Of a DNA stretch of 64,000 nucleotides, positions 45,973 through 54,620 are shown piece after piece (positions within the stretch are counted from its first letter, which is position 1; each line of letters begins with the position of its first letter). A model generated the notes under the pieces. The model did no database searches. It saw only the letters and a program-made list of their open reading frames with translations, and was not told where the DNA came from. The DNA is taken from the NCBI RefSeq assembly GCF_003319105.1, contig NZ_QOHH01000007.1, positions 1-64,000 on the forward strand, in the 5' to 3' direction. The position numbers and the translations under genes are program-made. Origin of the DNA: Blastococcus sp. TF02-09 (lineage in GTDB: Bacteria; Actinomycetota; Actinomycetes; Mycobacteriales; Geodermatophilaceae).

Positions 45973-46065
45973 GCCGACCTCCGTGACGTCGTCGTCCGGT
46001 GCTGGTTCCCGGAGTCTGTCGTCGGGGAGGCCGCGCGTCCAGACCAGCGCGACGCGGGCGCTCAA

Positions 46066-46928
46066 CTACCGGCAGTCCGCCAGCAGCGCCTGCAGTTGCG
46101 CCCGCCCCTCGTCGGCGAAGACCAGGTCGTCGTGCTCGGTCGCCCAGGCGATCGTGCTCACGGCCGCACGCGCACGGTAGACGCGCAAGAGGTGGCGGGT
46201 GCGGTCGTCGATGGGCCGGCCGTACCCGGCCAGGAAGGCCTGCTGCAGATCGGGTCGACCGCTCCACTCCCGCGCCTCGAGCCGCTGCAGGTCCACCCAC
46301 CACGGCTCGACGTCACAGGCCCCGAAGTCGATGAGGCGGACGTGACCCGCATCGTCGACCAGCCAGTTCCGCTCGGTGTTGTCCCGGTGGGCGGGGACGC
46401 CGTCCACCGGGCCGAGGTCGGCGACAGTTGCCGCGATAGCCCGCGCCCGGCCAAGATCCGAGGCGTCGACCAACGCCGCCGCGCGCTCGGCCCAACCGTC
46501 GAAGCTCTTCAGGAGCTGCTGCGCGTAGTCCGGCAGAGGCTGCGGCGGCGCGCTCTCGTGCAGCCGGCGCAGCAGCCGCCCCGCACGCTCGTGGACAGCC
46601 GGCTGCTCGGACCACCGCGGGCTGCTGGCCAGGTCACCGGGCAGGAACGTCACCACCAAGACCTGCGCGGTCTCATCGAGGTCCAGCAGTTGCGAGGCGT
46701 CGCCGGCGAGGAGCGGGGTGAACTCGCGGAGCGCCCGCACTTCGCGGGCGAACGTACGGGGTGAGCGCACCCACTTGACCACGACGTCTCCGGAGCCGGT
46801 GCGCACCCGAGCCACACACGCGACTCCCCGTGCGGCCAGGTCCACTCCTCGACCAGCTCGACCCGGCCGTACCGGTCGGCGGCGATCCGGAGCAGCTGTG
46901 ACGTCCCTGGCTCGGAGCAGGTCACCAC
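46066..46928 (-). pseudogene. aminoglycoside phosphotransferase-like gene, frameshifted
   Basis: The C-terminal frame contains the kinase motifs HRDNTERN (Brenner-type HxDxxxxN) and RLIDFGACD (DFG-like), while the N-terminal frame from the GTG at 46928 reads VTCSEPGTSQLLRIAADRYG, then RVELVEEWTWPHGESRVW. The two are in different frames and meet near a (CA)3 repeat at 46813-46818. Loss of one repeat unit restores ESRVARVRTGSGDVVVKW. It is therefore a broken or slip-switchable gene. A longer frame start at 46965 reads through non-homologous sequence. Confidence 0.7.
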
Positions 46929-47107
46929 CCGACCCTAGCCAGCTGGGGACCGCTTCGGTGCCCAACGTCCTGCCTCAGCGTCAGGGTGCTGAGCACCGAC
47001 TCGAAGGCCGACGGCGCGACAAAGCCGTTGTCGTGGCTGGACGACGAGGCACGAACGCTTCTCCAGCGTGCACGCCGACGTCATCCAGAAGGGGATGAGC
47101 AAAGGCT

Positions 47108-47779
47108 TCAGCGGCTTTCCTCGGTGGAATCCGGGCAGCCCTCGACGGAATGGACCTGCTGGTCGAGGAAACTTTCCGCCCAGTTGGCTTCGCGGAGAAG
47201 GCGAGGAATGACAACGCCAGCCAGGAGAATCACGAAGGCCAACAGGCACAGGCGCAGCAGATCCTGGGCTAGTGCCACCTGACCGATCAACACGAGGATG
47301 ACGAAGAGCATCGAGAGCGCCGAGCGCCGCTGAAGTTCCAATTGCCGCGCAAGGCTCACCGCGAGGTCCAGATGAGCGGGATCGAGCGGCTCGCGTCCTC
47401 AAATCTCGCGGACCAGCTCCTTCCGCTGCCCGGAGGTCAGCACGCTCGCCGGCATGCGCCAGCCTGCCCCGAACAGTCCTGCTCGACCGAGCGACACGAG
47501 GGAGGCGACACCACCTACCGCACCGATTCCGAGGAGGGTGAAGCCGACCGCGTACTGCCATGAAGCAGGCTCGTTCACGTCAGTGGAGTGCCAACCAGCG
47601 GCAGTGCCGCTTCCCAGGGCCACGCCGACCACACCGACGGAAAGCACCGTTCCGGCGGCGATCAGCCAGACCGCCCTCCACTGCTCGCGCTGGCGTGCTA
47701 CTGCGGTCGGCGTCGAGCGATTATTCAGGATGGAGTCCGCTTCGGCGCAGCGCTCATCATCGGCGCTAGCCACCGTCAT
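47108..47779 (-). pseudogene. four-segment membrane protein gene with in-frame TGA
   Basis: Two frames in the same phase, 47779-47399 (126 aa) and 47359-47108 (83 aa), are separated by TGA at 47399-47401 and 13 sense codons (GREPLDPAHLDLA). A CGA-to-TGA change would explain the stop, since the junction would read VREIRGREPLDP, like a normal helical segment. The product has two N-terminal membrane segments (WLIAAGTVLSVGVVGVALG and YAVGFTLLGIGAVGGVASLV) and two C-terminal ones (ALSMLFVILVLIGQVALA and LLRLCLLAFVILLAGVVI). The function is unknown. Either half could also be expressed alone. Confidence 0.55.
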
Positions 47780-48361
47780 AGTCTTCCACGCGTCACCTTG
47801 TCGTCCCGGCGGACACGAATCAATTCCCCCAGCGCGAGGGAGAGCGCTTTAAGTGGAGCACTCGGCAAGCTGGATGCACGGGCGATCAGCAAGCTCGATT
47901 TGCATCGCATGTCATCGCGCTGGAGCCAACCCCCATGGTTCTCGACCGACCCGACCCGTCGCAACCATCACAGCTGTCCTGCCGCGGCAAATATCATCGC
48001 GAATGCAATTTCGGCCCGCCTCGTCGGTAGCGGCGCTCTCCGTCGCGTGGGGCGGCGTCCCCGCTGGGACGTCAGCGACGCGTCCCGGTGCGGGCAGCCC
48101 CGTGGATGCGGTACCGGCCGGCGACGCGTCGTCACCCGCCCACGTTCCCGCGGGAACGTCCCGACCGGGCGTTCCCGCGGGAACGTCCGGCCCGAGGCGT
48201 GCTCGTCCTCGTCGCACGGTGACCATCGGCCGGGGGCGGGCTCGGCACCCGGGACCTCTGCCCCTCCCGCCGGACCGCGACAGCACTACCGTCGTCCTCG
48301 GGCGCCGGGTCGCCGTCGTCCGGACGCCGGTCTCCGTGGCCGGCCTCCCTCGGGAGTCGTC
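47780..48361. other. gene-poor stretch with palindromes
   Basis: I see no gene I can support. The segment 48040-48200 holds repeated GTCCCCGCTGGGAC/GTTCCCGCGGGAAC-type palindromes, described separately. Confidence 0.5.
48142..48185. repeat. two palindromes of GTTCCCGCGGGAAC type
   Basis: ACGTTCCCGCGGGAACGT (48142-48159) and CGTTCCCGCGGGAACG (48170-48185) are perfect palindromes centred 27 bases apart. A related GTCCCCGCTGGGAC lies near 48057. They are upstream of the gene at 48362, and may be regulator sites or a dispersed palindromic element. Confidence 0.55.
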
Positions 48362-48589
48362 ATGACCGTTCCCGTCGATCGGCCGCCCGCCGCGGACGAG
48401 CAGAACCGTCCCGTCGCCGAGCACCCGGACCCTCCGGACCGGAAGACCACCGCCGAGAAGCTCGGCATCGAGGACCACATGGTGCTGCTGCTGGCCGTCG
48501 TGGCGGCCTGCGTCCTGCTCGCCTTCACCGCGAAGATCCTCCTCACCGCGCTCGGCGGGGGGACGGACTACGTGCCCTGGGGCGACTGA
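48362..48589 (+). CDS. small single-pass membrane protein (75 aa)
   Basis: MTVPVDRPPAADEQNRPVAE starts at the ATG at 48362. The C-terminal half has one membrane segment (VLLLAVVAACVLLAFTAKIL) followed by LTALGGGTDYVPWGD. Function unknown, but similar short tail-anchored proteins are common in actinobacteria. The unusual palindromes lie upstream. Confidence 0.6.
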   Translation: MTVPVDRPPAADEQNRPVAEHPDPPDRKTTAEKLGIEDHMVLLLAVVAACVLLAFTAKILLTALGGGTDYVPWGD

Positions 48590-48650
48590 CTACCGAGGGC
48601 GCGAGGCGGGGCAGCGATCATGGCGCGGAGCCCTAGCCCTCCGGCGTCAG

Positions 48651-48757
48651 CTGTCGACGTAGCGGTCGCGCTCGACGACGAACTGACCGGTCGCGGTGTT
48701 CGCGTCGATGAACTCCGGCAGCAGCGGAATCCGCACCGTCACCGTCACGCACACCGA
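48651..48757 (-). pseudogene. 3' fragment of a TadE-like gene
   Basis: The end codes for VTVRIPLLPEFIDANTATGQ then FVVERDRYVDS and a stop, identical in protein sequence to the end of the TadE-like gene at 50013, although the DNA differs at several mostly silent positions. The rest of the gene is missing: upstream the sequence changes at about 48757. So it is a diverged partial copy, left over from a duplicate Tad gene. Confidence 0.7.
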
Positions 48758-48773
48758 GCGATTTGCTCCGGCC

Positions 48774-49580
48774 CTACCCAGTCGGCGGAGTGATTCGATA
48801 TATGAACACGGCAGAGTCGTCGTACGTGCGGTGGCGGTGATATTTGCCGTCAGATGTGAGCCAGAACTCCACACGCACATGATCCCCAACGTCTCCTGGG
48901 TCGTCACACGACCACGTCAGTTCGACATCACTCCCGATGACGCTTTGACGGGTTCTCAGCCCGACAACCAACTCCCATTGAAGGGGGCGCCCTTTGGGAT
49001 CAGTGGCCCTGCATTGATACGCGACCGAAGTTCCAAAGGGCAGAGACATGCCCGTATGACAGGTACCACCGTCTAGAGCAGTCGAACCGGTGGTCGTCTT
49101 GCCGAACTGGTCGGTGATCGACTCGATGCGGGGGTAAAAGTCACCGCTCGGGTCTTCGCTACTCATGTATACCGCCACTCGATTACGAAGCTCGCCAGCT
49201 ATTCCGGAGAGTAGGTCTGCTTCGAATGGAAGCAACTCTCTGCTATGCCCTACCGTGTTGCGCAGGTTCTCCATGCGACGCAAGAGAGCGCCAGTGTCCG
49301 CCTTCTTGCCCAAAGCGCCGGAAAGATGGGTCCAATGCTTCTCCGCTATTTCAACCAGTTCGTAGAACTCTGCATAGGCGAGCAAGTCCTGCGGCACCGC
49401 AGCGACACCCTTCTTGCCACGCTTCGCTTCCTCATCAGATCGCCGCGATAGCCACTTCTCTCGTTGCTCTTTTTTGCTGATGCTCTCTAGCCAGCCCGCG
49501 CCCAGAGCGCGGGGGAAGGCCGCTGACATGAGCTGGCGCAACGCCTGTTCCCCTGTAGCGAGGGCTCGGCCGGAGTCCAT
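48774..49580 (-). CDS. HEPN (Swt1-like) domain protein with C-terminal beta domain
   Basis: The 268-residue protein starts at the ATG at 49580 (MDSGRALATGEQALRQLMSA). The helical middle holds YAEFYELVEIAEKHWTHLSG and RMENLRNTVGHSRELLPFEA, with the R-N-x3-H motif of HEPN RNases and the layout of the Swt1/HEPN group. The C-terminal third (about residues 150-268) is beta-rich with TWSCDDPGDVGDHVRVEFWL. It lies inside a mosaic of Tad gene fragments. RNA cleavage or an immune function is inferred. GC content and codon use are lower than its neighbours, consistent with recent arrival. Confidence 0.65.
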   Translation of the reverse strand: MDSGRALATGEQALRQLMSAAFPRALGAGWLESISKKEQREKWLSRRSDEEAKRGKKGVAAVPQDLLAYAEFYELVEIAEKHWTHLSGALGKKADTGALLRRMENLRNTVGHSRELLPFEADLLSGIAGELRNRVAVYMSSEDPSGDFYPRIESITDQFGKTTTGSTALDGGTCHTGMSLPFGTSVAYQCRATDPKGRPLQWELVVGLRTRQSVIGSDVELTWSCDDPGDVGDHVRVEFWLTSDGKYHRHRTYDDSAVFIYRITPPTG

Positions 49581-49673
49581 TGCAGGCACCAATGCTGTCT
49601 ACCGCAGCAAGCGCAACTCGGCTAGCCGACTACCCGTTGCCCTCTCGGCAAACGGGTCCAGCGAGTCGGCGGT

Positions 49674-49826
49674 CTAAGCGGAGACGCCATGCATGTCCTC
49701 AACGGTGGCGTTGACGGCCAGCGACCCGAGGCCCTTCGGAGCCGGTGCGAGGAGGAGGTTGCCGAAGAACGCGGCGCCGGCCGTGCGGGCGATGTCTCGG
49801 GTCAGGCCGAGGCTGACCGCCGGACG
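49674..49826 (-). pseudogene. possible phage capsid protein C-terminal remnant
   Basis: The frame ending at TAG 49674-49676 reads SRPAVSLGLTRDIARTAGAA, then FFGNLLLAPAPKGLGSLAVN. The segment resembles HK97-type major capsid sequences (TRDIxRTAxxAFFGN, PAPKGL). There is no start and the upstream part merges with a tadA fragment, so it is a remnant. Identification is by eye and tentative. Confidence 0.35.
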
Positions 49827-50018
49827 CGAGAATCGGCGTGGTCAGCTACGACCGACCGCGCGGGGCGATGAACACCCGCCCCGGCTCGTTCACCCAGATC
49901 TCCTCGACCTCGGGGTCGTCGAGATAGCCCTGCAGCGGACCGAAGCCGGCCACCCGGTCCAGCACGTCGCGGACGATCGACGCGGCGGCGCCGATCGGCG
50001 ACAGCGCCGAGGTCAGCT
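49826..50018 (-). pseudogene. internal fragment of tadA (ATPase) gene
   Basis: The DNA matches about 190 bases of the tadA gene (53,810-54,000) at high identity, including the coding for VRDVLDRVAGFGPLQ, EVEEIWVNEPGRVFIA. It has no start or stop of its own and joins the tadE stop region at GGTCAGC. It shows that Tad genes were rearranged here. Confidence 0.75.
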
Positions 50019-50480
50019 GTCGACGTAGCGGTCGCGTTCGACGACGAACTGGCCGGTCGCGGTGTTGGCGTCGATGAACTCCGGCAGCAGCGGGATCCGC
50101 ACCGTCACCGTGACGCAGACGGAGAACTCCTCCCCCGGCGTCAAGGTCGGTGAGTACGAGCCGGCCGCGTCGCAGTCCGAGCCTTCCGGCGCGTACTCCA
50201 CCCGCACGTCGGTCGCCTCGACCGACTGGTCCTCCACCGCCAGCTGCGCGGCCCGCAGCGCCTGCTCCTGCCCGGTCACCGGGTCGGACGCGGTGCCCAT
50301 CGCCCGGCCCGCCTCGCGCGCGGCCGCCGTCGCCGCGAACACCCCGCGCTGCACCGCCGAGAACCCGGCCACGATGTAGACCAGCGGCACGAACACCACC
50401 AGCGCGATGAACACGAACTCCACCAGCGCCGACCCGCGCTCGCCGTCGACCTGCCCGAGCCGGGCGCGCAGCCACCTCAC
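50013..50480 (-). CDS. TadE-like pilus assembly protein (155 aa)
   Basis: From the GTG at 50480 (VRWLRARLGQVDGERGSALV). The TadE pattern is a short positive N-terminus, then GERGSALVEFVFIALVVFVP (E at the fifth position after the processing-like site) and one membrane segment. A soluble tail follows with a Cys pair. It is a minor pilin or pilus-like protein. The GTG overlaps the previous stop (GTGA). Confidence 0.85.
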   Translation of the reverse strand: MRWLRARLGQVDGERGSALVEFVFIALVVFVPLVYIVAGFSAVQRGVFAATAAAREAGRAMGTASDPVTGQEQALRAAQLAVEDQSVEATDVRVEYAPEGSDCDAAGSYSPTLTPGEEFSVCVTVTVRIPLLPEFIDANTATGQFVVERDRYVDS

Positions 50481-50890
50481 GCGCCCTCCTTCACCGCACG
50501 ACCGGTGACCTCCAGCGGCAGCAGGTTGCCCAGCGCCGAGATCAGCGAGGGCACCGACCCCGAGCAGCGGACGACCACCAGGGTCAGCCCGCTCGGGTCG
50601 GTCTCCTCCGCCGACGTGCACGCCAACCCCTCGGCGGTCCGCTCGGTGGTCGCCCGCGCGACGACCTCCACCGTCCGCGCGGCACCCAGCGACGAGTCGA
50701 CGTCGGCGTTGGCCGCGAACCGGGCGCCTTCCTGCGCGCTCGCCGTCACCACGTTGCGGACGTGCGCGTAGACCGCCACCTGCAGCACGGCCAGCAGCAG
50801 CGCGACGATCAGCAGCGAGACCAGCACGAAGTCGACGACGGCACTCCCCCGCTCACCGTCGTCGTCCGGGCGGGACCGGCTAACCGGCAC
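50477..50890 (-). CDS. TadE-like pilus assembly protein (137 aa)
   Basis: From the GTG at 50890 (VPVSRSRPDDDGERGSAVVD). The same TadE pattern GERGSAVVDFVLVSLLIVAL with one membrane segment, followed by a soluble domain with two Cys (ACTSAEETDPS, VVRCSG). Paralogue of the downstream gene. Co-transcribed with it and with the pilin gene, overlapping the latter by 11 bases. Confidence 0.82.
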   Translation of the reverse strand: MPVSRSRPDDDGERGSAVVDFVLVSLLIVALLLAVLQVAVYAHVRNVVTASAQEGARFAANADVDSSLGAARTVEVVARATTERTAEGLACTSAEETDPSGLTLVVVRCSGSVPSLISALGNLLPLEVTGRAVKEGA

Positions 50891-51086
50891 TCGTGACGGA
50901 GGTGAGCGCGTTGCTCACCGCGTCGACGATCGCCGTCCGGAAGGGGATGAGGATGGCCAGCACCAGTGCCGCCGTCATCACCGTGATCATGACCCAGCCC
51001 GGGACGTCGCCCCGCTCCGGATCGTCGGCCTCCAGCCGCGCGGTCAGAGCCGCCAGGGCCGCGATCAGGTACGCGAACGGGCGCAT
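50880..51086 (-). CDS. pilin-like protein (DUF4244 type, 68 aa)
   Basis: MRPFAYLIAALAALTARLEA precedes DDPERGDVPGWVMITVMTAA, then LVLAILIPFRTAIVDAVSNA, the typical short pilin of actinobacterial Tad loci, with a membrane segment that forms the filament core. AAAGGA upstream of the ATG supports the start. It lies between the tadC and tadE genes, the usual position. Confidence 0.8.
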   Translation of the reverse strand: MRPFAYLIAALAALTARLEADDPERGDVPGWVMITVMTAALVLAILIPFRTAIVDAVSNALTSVTSAG

Positions 51087-51115
51087 GGTGCGTCCTTTCT
51101 CCGTGTCCACCGGCA

Positions 51116-52057
51116 TCACTGCGCCAGCGAGACGATACTGATCAACCCCGGGAACAGGGCGAAGAGAACGGTGACCGGCAGCACCAGGAACACGACCGGG
51201 ACCATCATGGCGATCTCCTTGCGGCCACCGGCCTCGAGCAGGCGGCGCTTGCCGGCCTCCCGGACGTCGGCGGCCTGGGCGCGCAGCACCTCGGCCAGCG
51301 GGGTGCCCCGCTCGATGGCCACGAGCAACCCGTCGATGAAGCGGGCCAGCGCGTCCACCGAGGTCCGGTCGGCCACCTGCTGCAGCGCCTCGGTCAGCGG
51401 CACACCCGCTCGCGCCCGGCCCAGCGCGTTGCCGAGCTCTCGGGCGAGCTCGCCACCGGAGAGCCGGGTGACCCGCGCGATGGCCGCCGTCGGGCTCTCC
51501 CCCGCCGTCACCGCGAGCGCCAGCAGCTCGGCGACCACCGGGAACTCGGCCAGCAGCAGTTCCTCGCGGCGGTTCACCTGCTGGGTCAGCCACCAGTCGC
51601 GGCCCAGCACGCCGCCGACCAGCCCGGCCACGCAGAGCAGGAGTGCGCTCAGCACGTTCAGGCTGCCGGCCGCCGCGGAGCCGACACCGGCCACCAGCAC
51701 GCCGCCGAGCAGGCCGAGCCCGCCCCACACCACCTGCTCGACGCGGAAGTCCTCGACGGTCATCTCGCCGCCCAGCGCGTCCAGCCGGCGGCGCACCGCG
51801 GCCCGTCCGCCGAGGAAGCGGTCGACCAGCCGGGCGCCGTCGCCGATGGCCGGGCCGAACACCCGCCGGACGGCGACCAGCAGTCCGGGCTCGGTGACGG
51901 TGCCCAGCAGCCGGGACGGCGGAGGGGTGTCGTGCACGTAGGGCGCGAGCCGGTCGACCAGCCGCACGGCGCGGAACGGCGGCGCGTACCGGACCGCGAG
52001 GATCAGCCCGGACGCCGCGGCGAGGCCCAGCAGCATGCCGAGCAGTCCGGGGCTCAC
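51116..52057 (-). CDS. tadC: Tad pilus inner-membrane protein TadC (T2SS F type)
   Basis: The 313-residue protein starts at the GTG at 52057 (VSPGLLGMLLGLAAASGLIL), GTGA-overlapping the tadB stop. It has an N-terminal segment, a central T2SSF domain (NRREELLLAEFPVVAELLAL, GESPTAAIARVTRLSGGELA) and a C-terminal pair (MMVPVVFLVLPVTVLFALFP). It forms with TadB the platform for pilus assembly. Confidence 0.88.
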   Translation of the reverse strand: MSPGLLGMLLGLAAASGLILAVRYAPPFRAVRLVDRLAPYVHDTPPPSRLLGTVTEPGLLVAVRRVFGPAIGDGARLVDRFLGGRAAVRRRLDALGGEMTVEDFRVEQVVWGGLGLLGGVLVAGVGSAAAGSLNVLSALLLCVAGLVGGVLGRDWWLTQQVNRREELLLAEFPVVAELLALAVTAGESPTAAIARVTRLSGGELARELGNALGRARAGVPLTEALQQVADRTSVDALARFIDGLLVAIERGTPLAEVLRAQAADVREAGKRRLLEAGGRKEIAMMVPVVFLVLPVTVLFALFPGLISIVSLAQ

Positions 52058-52917
52058 TGCAGCACCCGCACGTCCTGGGGCAGCCGCCCGATCCGCAGCA
52101 TGAGCCGGTAGGCCACCAGGCAGACGGCGCCGCCGCCGAGCAGGATCACCGTGCCCAGCGGGGTGTCGTAGGCCGACAGCGTCGTCGACTGGGTGGCCAG
52201 CAGCAGGAGCACCACCCACGGCGCGGCGACCGCCAACCGCGCGGCCGAGACGACCCAGCCCTGTCGGGTCTCCAGCTCGGCGCGGGCCCGGGCGTCCTCG
52301 CGCAGGAACGTGGCCAGGGTGCGCAGCACCCGGCCGAGGTCCGTGCCACCCACCTCGCGCGCCACCCGGAGCGTCTCCACGATCCGGTCGCCCACCGGGT
52401 CGGCGAGGTCGTCCTTGAGCCGGTCGAGCCCTTCGCTGAACCGGCCGCTGGAGCGGTAGTCGGCGGCGAACCGGGTGAACGGCGGGCGCAGCACCTCCGG
52501 GCCGCGGGTGCCGAGCGCCGCCAGCGCCTCCGGCAGCGACATCCCGGCCCGAACGGCCGAGGAGAGGTTGTCCACCACCTCCGGCCACACCTCGCGGAGG
52601 TCGGCCTGCCGCTTCGCGGCCAGCCGGCGCACCTGCGCGTACGGCAGCGCGAACCCGAACAGCGCGAAGGCGAGGCTCACCGTCACCGTGCCGGTGGTCA
52701 GCAGGACGACGACCAGCACGAGCAGCCCCAGCCCGACCTGCAACGCGATGAGCTGCGCGGCGTTGATGCCGGTCAGCCCCGCCGCGCCGAGCAGCTGCTG
52801 CGTCCGGCCCGGTCACTTCGCCGCCGTCGACCGCTGGGGTGCCCGCGGACCGCTGCGCCAGATAAGCAGCAGCCCCAGCCCGAACAGGAACCCGAGCAGC
52901 GCGCCGGACTCCGTCAT
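52054..52917 (-). pseudogene. tadB: TadB pilus platform gene with in-frame TGA
   Basis: The ATG at 52917 (ATGA overlap with tadA) opens MTESGALLGFLFGLGLLLIW, then RSGPRAPQRSTAAK and TGA at 52813-52815. The same frame continues PGRTQQLLGAAGLTGINAAQ and the long TadB sequence to 52054, where the T2SSF domain (VDNLSSAVRAGMSLPEALAA, REVGGTDLGRVLRTL) lies. A CGA-to-TGA change gives a normal KRPGRTQQLL junction. The first 34 residues are thus cut from the rest. An internal start (for example 52743) could still make a shorter protein. Confidence 0.75.
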
Positions 52918-54134
52918 GCCAGCAGCCCGGCCAGGTCGAACCCGCGGGCGGTGAACCGGTCGGGGTGCGGCGGATAGCCGTCGGCCCGCACCAGCCGCCC
53001 GTCCCGGCTGGTGAAGATGTCGGCGGTCTCGATGACGCCGCCCTCGGCACGGCCGGGCAGCGCCAAGATCTCGCGCACCCGCCGCTGCCCGGAGGGATCG
53101 GTGCCGACGTGCACCACCAGGTCGACGCTGGACGCCACGGTGGGGACGACGAACGCCGTGCCGATGTTCTCCCCCGCCAGCAGCGGCAGCGTGCACATCT
53201 TCACCACGGCCTCGCGGGCGCTGTTGGCGTGCAGCGTGCACATGCCGGGCAGACCGGAGTTCAGCGCGATCAGCAGGTCCAGGCACTCCTCCTGCCGCAC
53301 CTCGCCGACGACGATCCGCGAGGGCCGCATCCGCAGCGCCTCCTTGACCAGCCGGCGCAGCGGGATCTCCCCGGCGCCCTCGAGGTTCGGCTGGCGGGTC
53401 TGCATCGCCACGACGTCGGGCAGCGGCACCCGCAGCTCGAAGACCTCCTCGCAGGTGATCACCCGCTCCTGCGCCGGGATCGCCGCGCACAGGCAGTTGA
53501 GCAACGTGGTCTTGCCGGCCTGCGTACCGCCGGACACCAGCACGTTGAGCCCCGCCGCGACGGCGGCCTCCAGGAACCGCGCCGCCTGCACCGTGATGGT
53601 GCCCAGCGCGATCAGCTCGTCCAGCGAGTGCGCCTGCAGCACGAACTTCCGGATGTTGACCGCCATGTGCCGGCGGGTGATGTCCGGGATGACCACGTGC
53701 AGCCGCGACCCGTCGGGCATCATCGCGTCGACGAACGGCGTCGACATGTCGATCCGCCGTCCCGACGTGCGCAGCATCCGCTCGACCAGGTCGGCCAGCT
53801 CACCGGGCGCGAGAATCGTCGTGGTCAGCTCCGACCGGCCGCGCCGGGCGATGAACACCCGCCCCGGCTCGTTGACCCAGATCTCCTCGACCTCGGGGTC
53901 GTCGAGGTAGCGCTGCAGCGGACCGAAGCCGGCCACCCGGTCCAGCACGTCGCGGACGACGGACTCGGCGTCGTCGATCGGCGGCAGCGCCGAGGTCAGC
54001 GACCGCTCGGAGTAGTCGGCGACGACGTCACGGACCAGCAGCCGCACCGGGCCCGGGTCGGTGAACGGGTCCAGGCCACGGCGACGGATGAGCTCGCGGA
54101 CCTCGCCGTCCACCACGTCCAGAGCGCTCGCCAC
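52914..54134 (-). CDS. tadA: Tad pilus assembly ATPase TadA (CpaF)
   Basis: The 406-residue ATPase starts MASALDVVDGEVRELIRRRG. It has the CpaF pattern: VEEIWVNEPGRVFIA, Walker A GGTQAGKTT, the Asp/His boxes TCEEVFELR and RIVVGEVRQEECLDLLIAL (Walker B), TLHANSAREAV. It powers pilus assembly with TadB and TadC. Its stop overlaps tadB. A partial copy of the gene lies at 49826-50018. Confidence 0.93.
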   Translation of the reverse strand: MASALDVVDGEVRELIRRRGLDPFTDPGPVRLLVRDVVADYSERSLTSALPPIDDAESVVRDVLDRVAGFGPLQRYLDDPEVEEIWVNEPGRVFIARRGRSELTTTILAPGELADLVERMLRTSGRRIDMSTPFVDAMMPDGSRLHVVIPDITRRHMAVNIRKFVLQAHSLDELIALGTITVQAARFLEAAVAAGLNVLVSGGTQAGKTTLLNCLCAAIPAQERVITCEEVFELRVPLPDVVAMQTRQPNLEGAGEIPLRRLVKEALRMRPSRIVVGEVRQEECLDLLIALNSGLPGMCTLHANSAREAVVKMCTLPLLAGENIGTAFVVPTVASSVDLVVHVGTDPSGQRRVREILALPGRAEGGVIETADIFTSRDGRLVRADGYPPHPDRFTARGFDLAGLLA

Positions 54135-54173
54135 GGCGGGACTGTAAGAGAACGGATCGGCCCGAGGCGGGGC

Positions 54174-54611
54174 TCAGCAGCCTTCCTGTGGACGACGGGG
54201 GGCCAGGTCCACCCACGCGGGTGAACGTCCGACCCGATGCTGGGTCAGCCCCCCCGAACGGACCGCCGCGCGCACGCCCCAGCCGGTGACGGTGTCGGCT
54301 GCCCGGCGCCACAGCGGCCGCCCGTGGCGCTCCAGCCGCGCCAGCCGGGCCTCGAGGTCTGCGACCCGCCCCGCATCCGAGCTCTCGACGTGCGGACGGG
54401 CAGCCATCGCGGCCAGGCCATCGGTCAGTCCGGCGACCACGCCGGCCGCATCCTCGGCGGACAGCCGCGCCGTGCCGACGCACGTTCCGCCGCGCCACAG
54501 ACTGAGGACGGCCACCCCCTCCTCGACGTGCGTCGAGACCCGGATCGACCGGCCTTCACCGCGGGCGTCCGCTGCCCAGTGCCCGTGCACGGGCAACGCG
54601 ACCACTGTCAT
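54174..54611 (-). CDS. hypothetical protein (145 aa) near the Tad locus
   Basis: MTVVALPVHGHWAADARGEG leads to a short beta segment (VSTHVEEGVAVLSLWRGGTC) and a helix with LEARLARLERHGRPLW. No membrane segment or enzyme motif is seen. It lies 39 bases upstream of tadA in the same direction, so it may belong to the pilus operon. Not recognised. Confidence 0.55.
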   Translation of the reverse strand: MTVVALPVHGHWAADARGEGRSIRVSTHVEEGVAVLSLWRGGTCVGTARLSAEDAAGVVAGLTDGLAAMAARPHVESSDAGRVADLEARLARLERHGRPLWRRAADTVTGWGVRAAVRSGGLTQHRVGRSPAWVDLAPRRPQEGC

Positions 54612-54620
54612 CGCCTCAGC

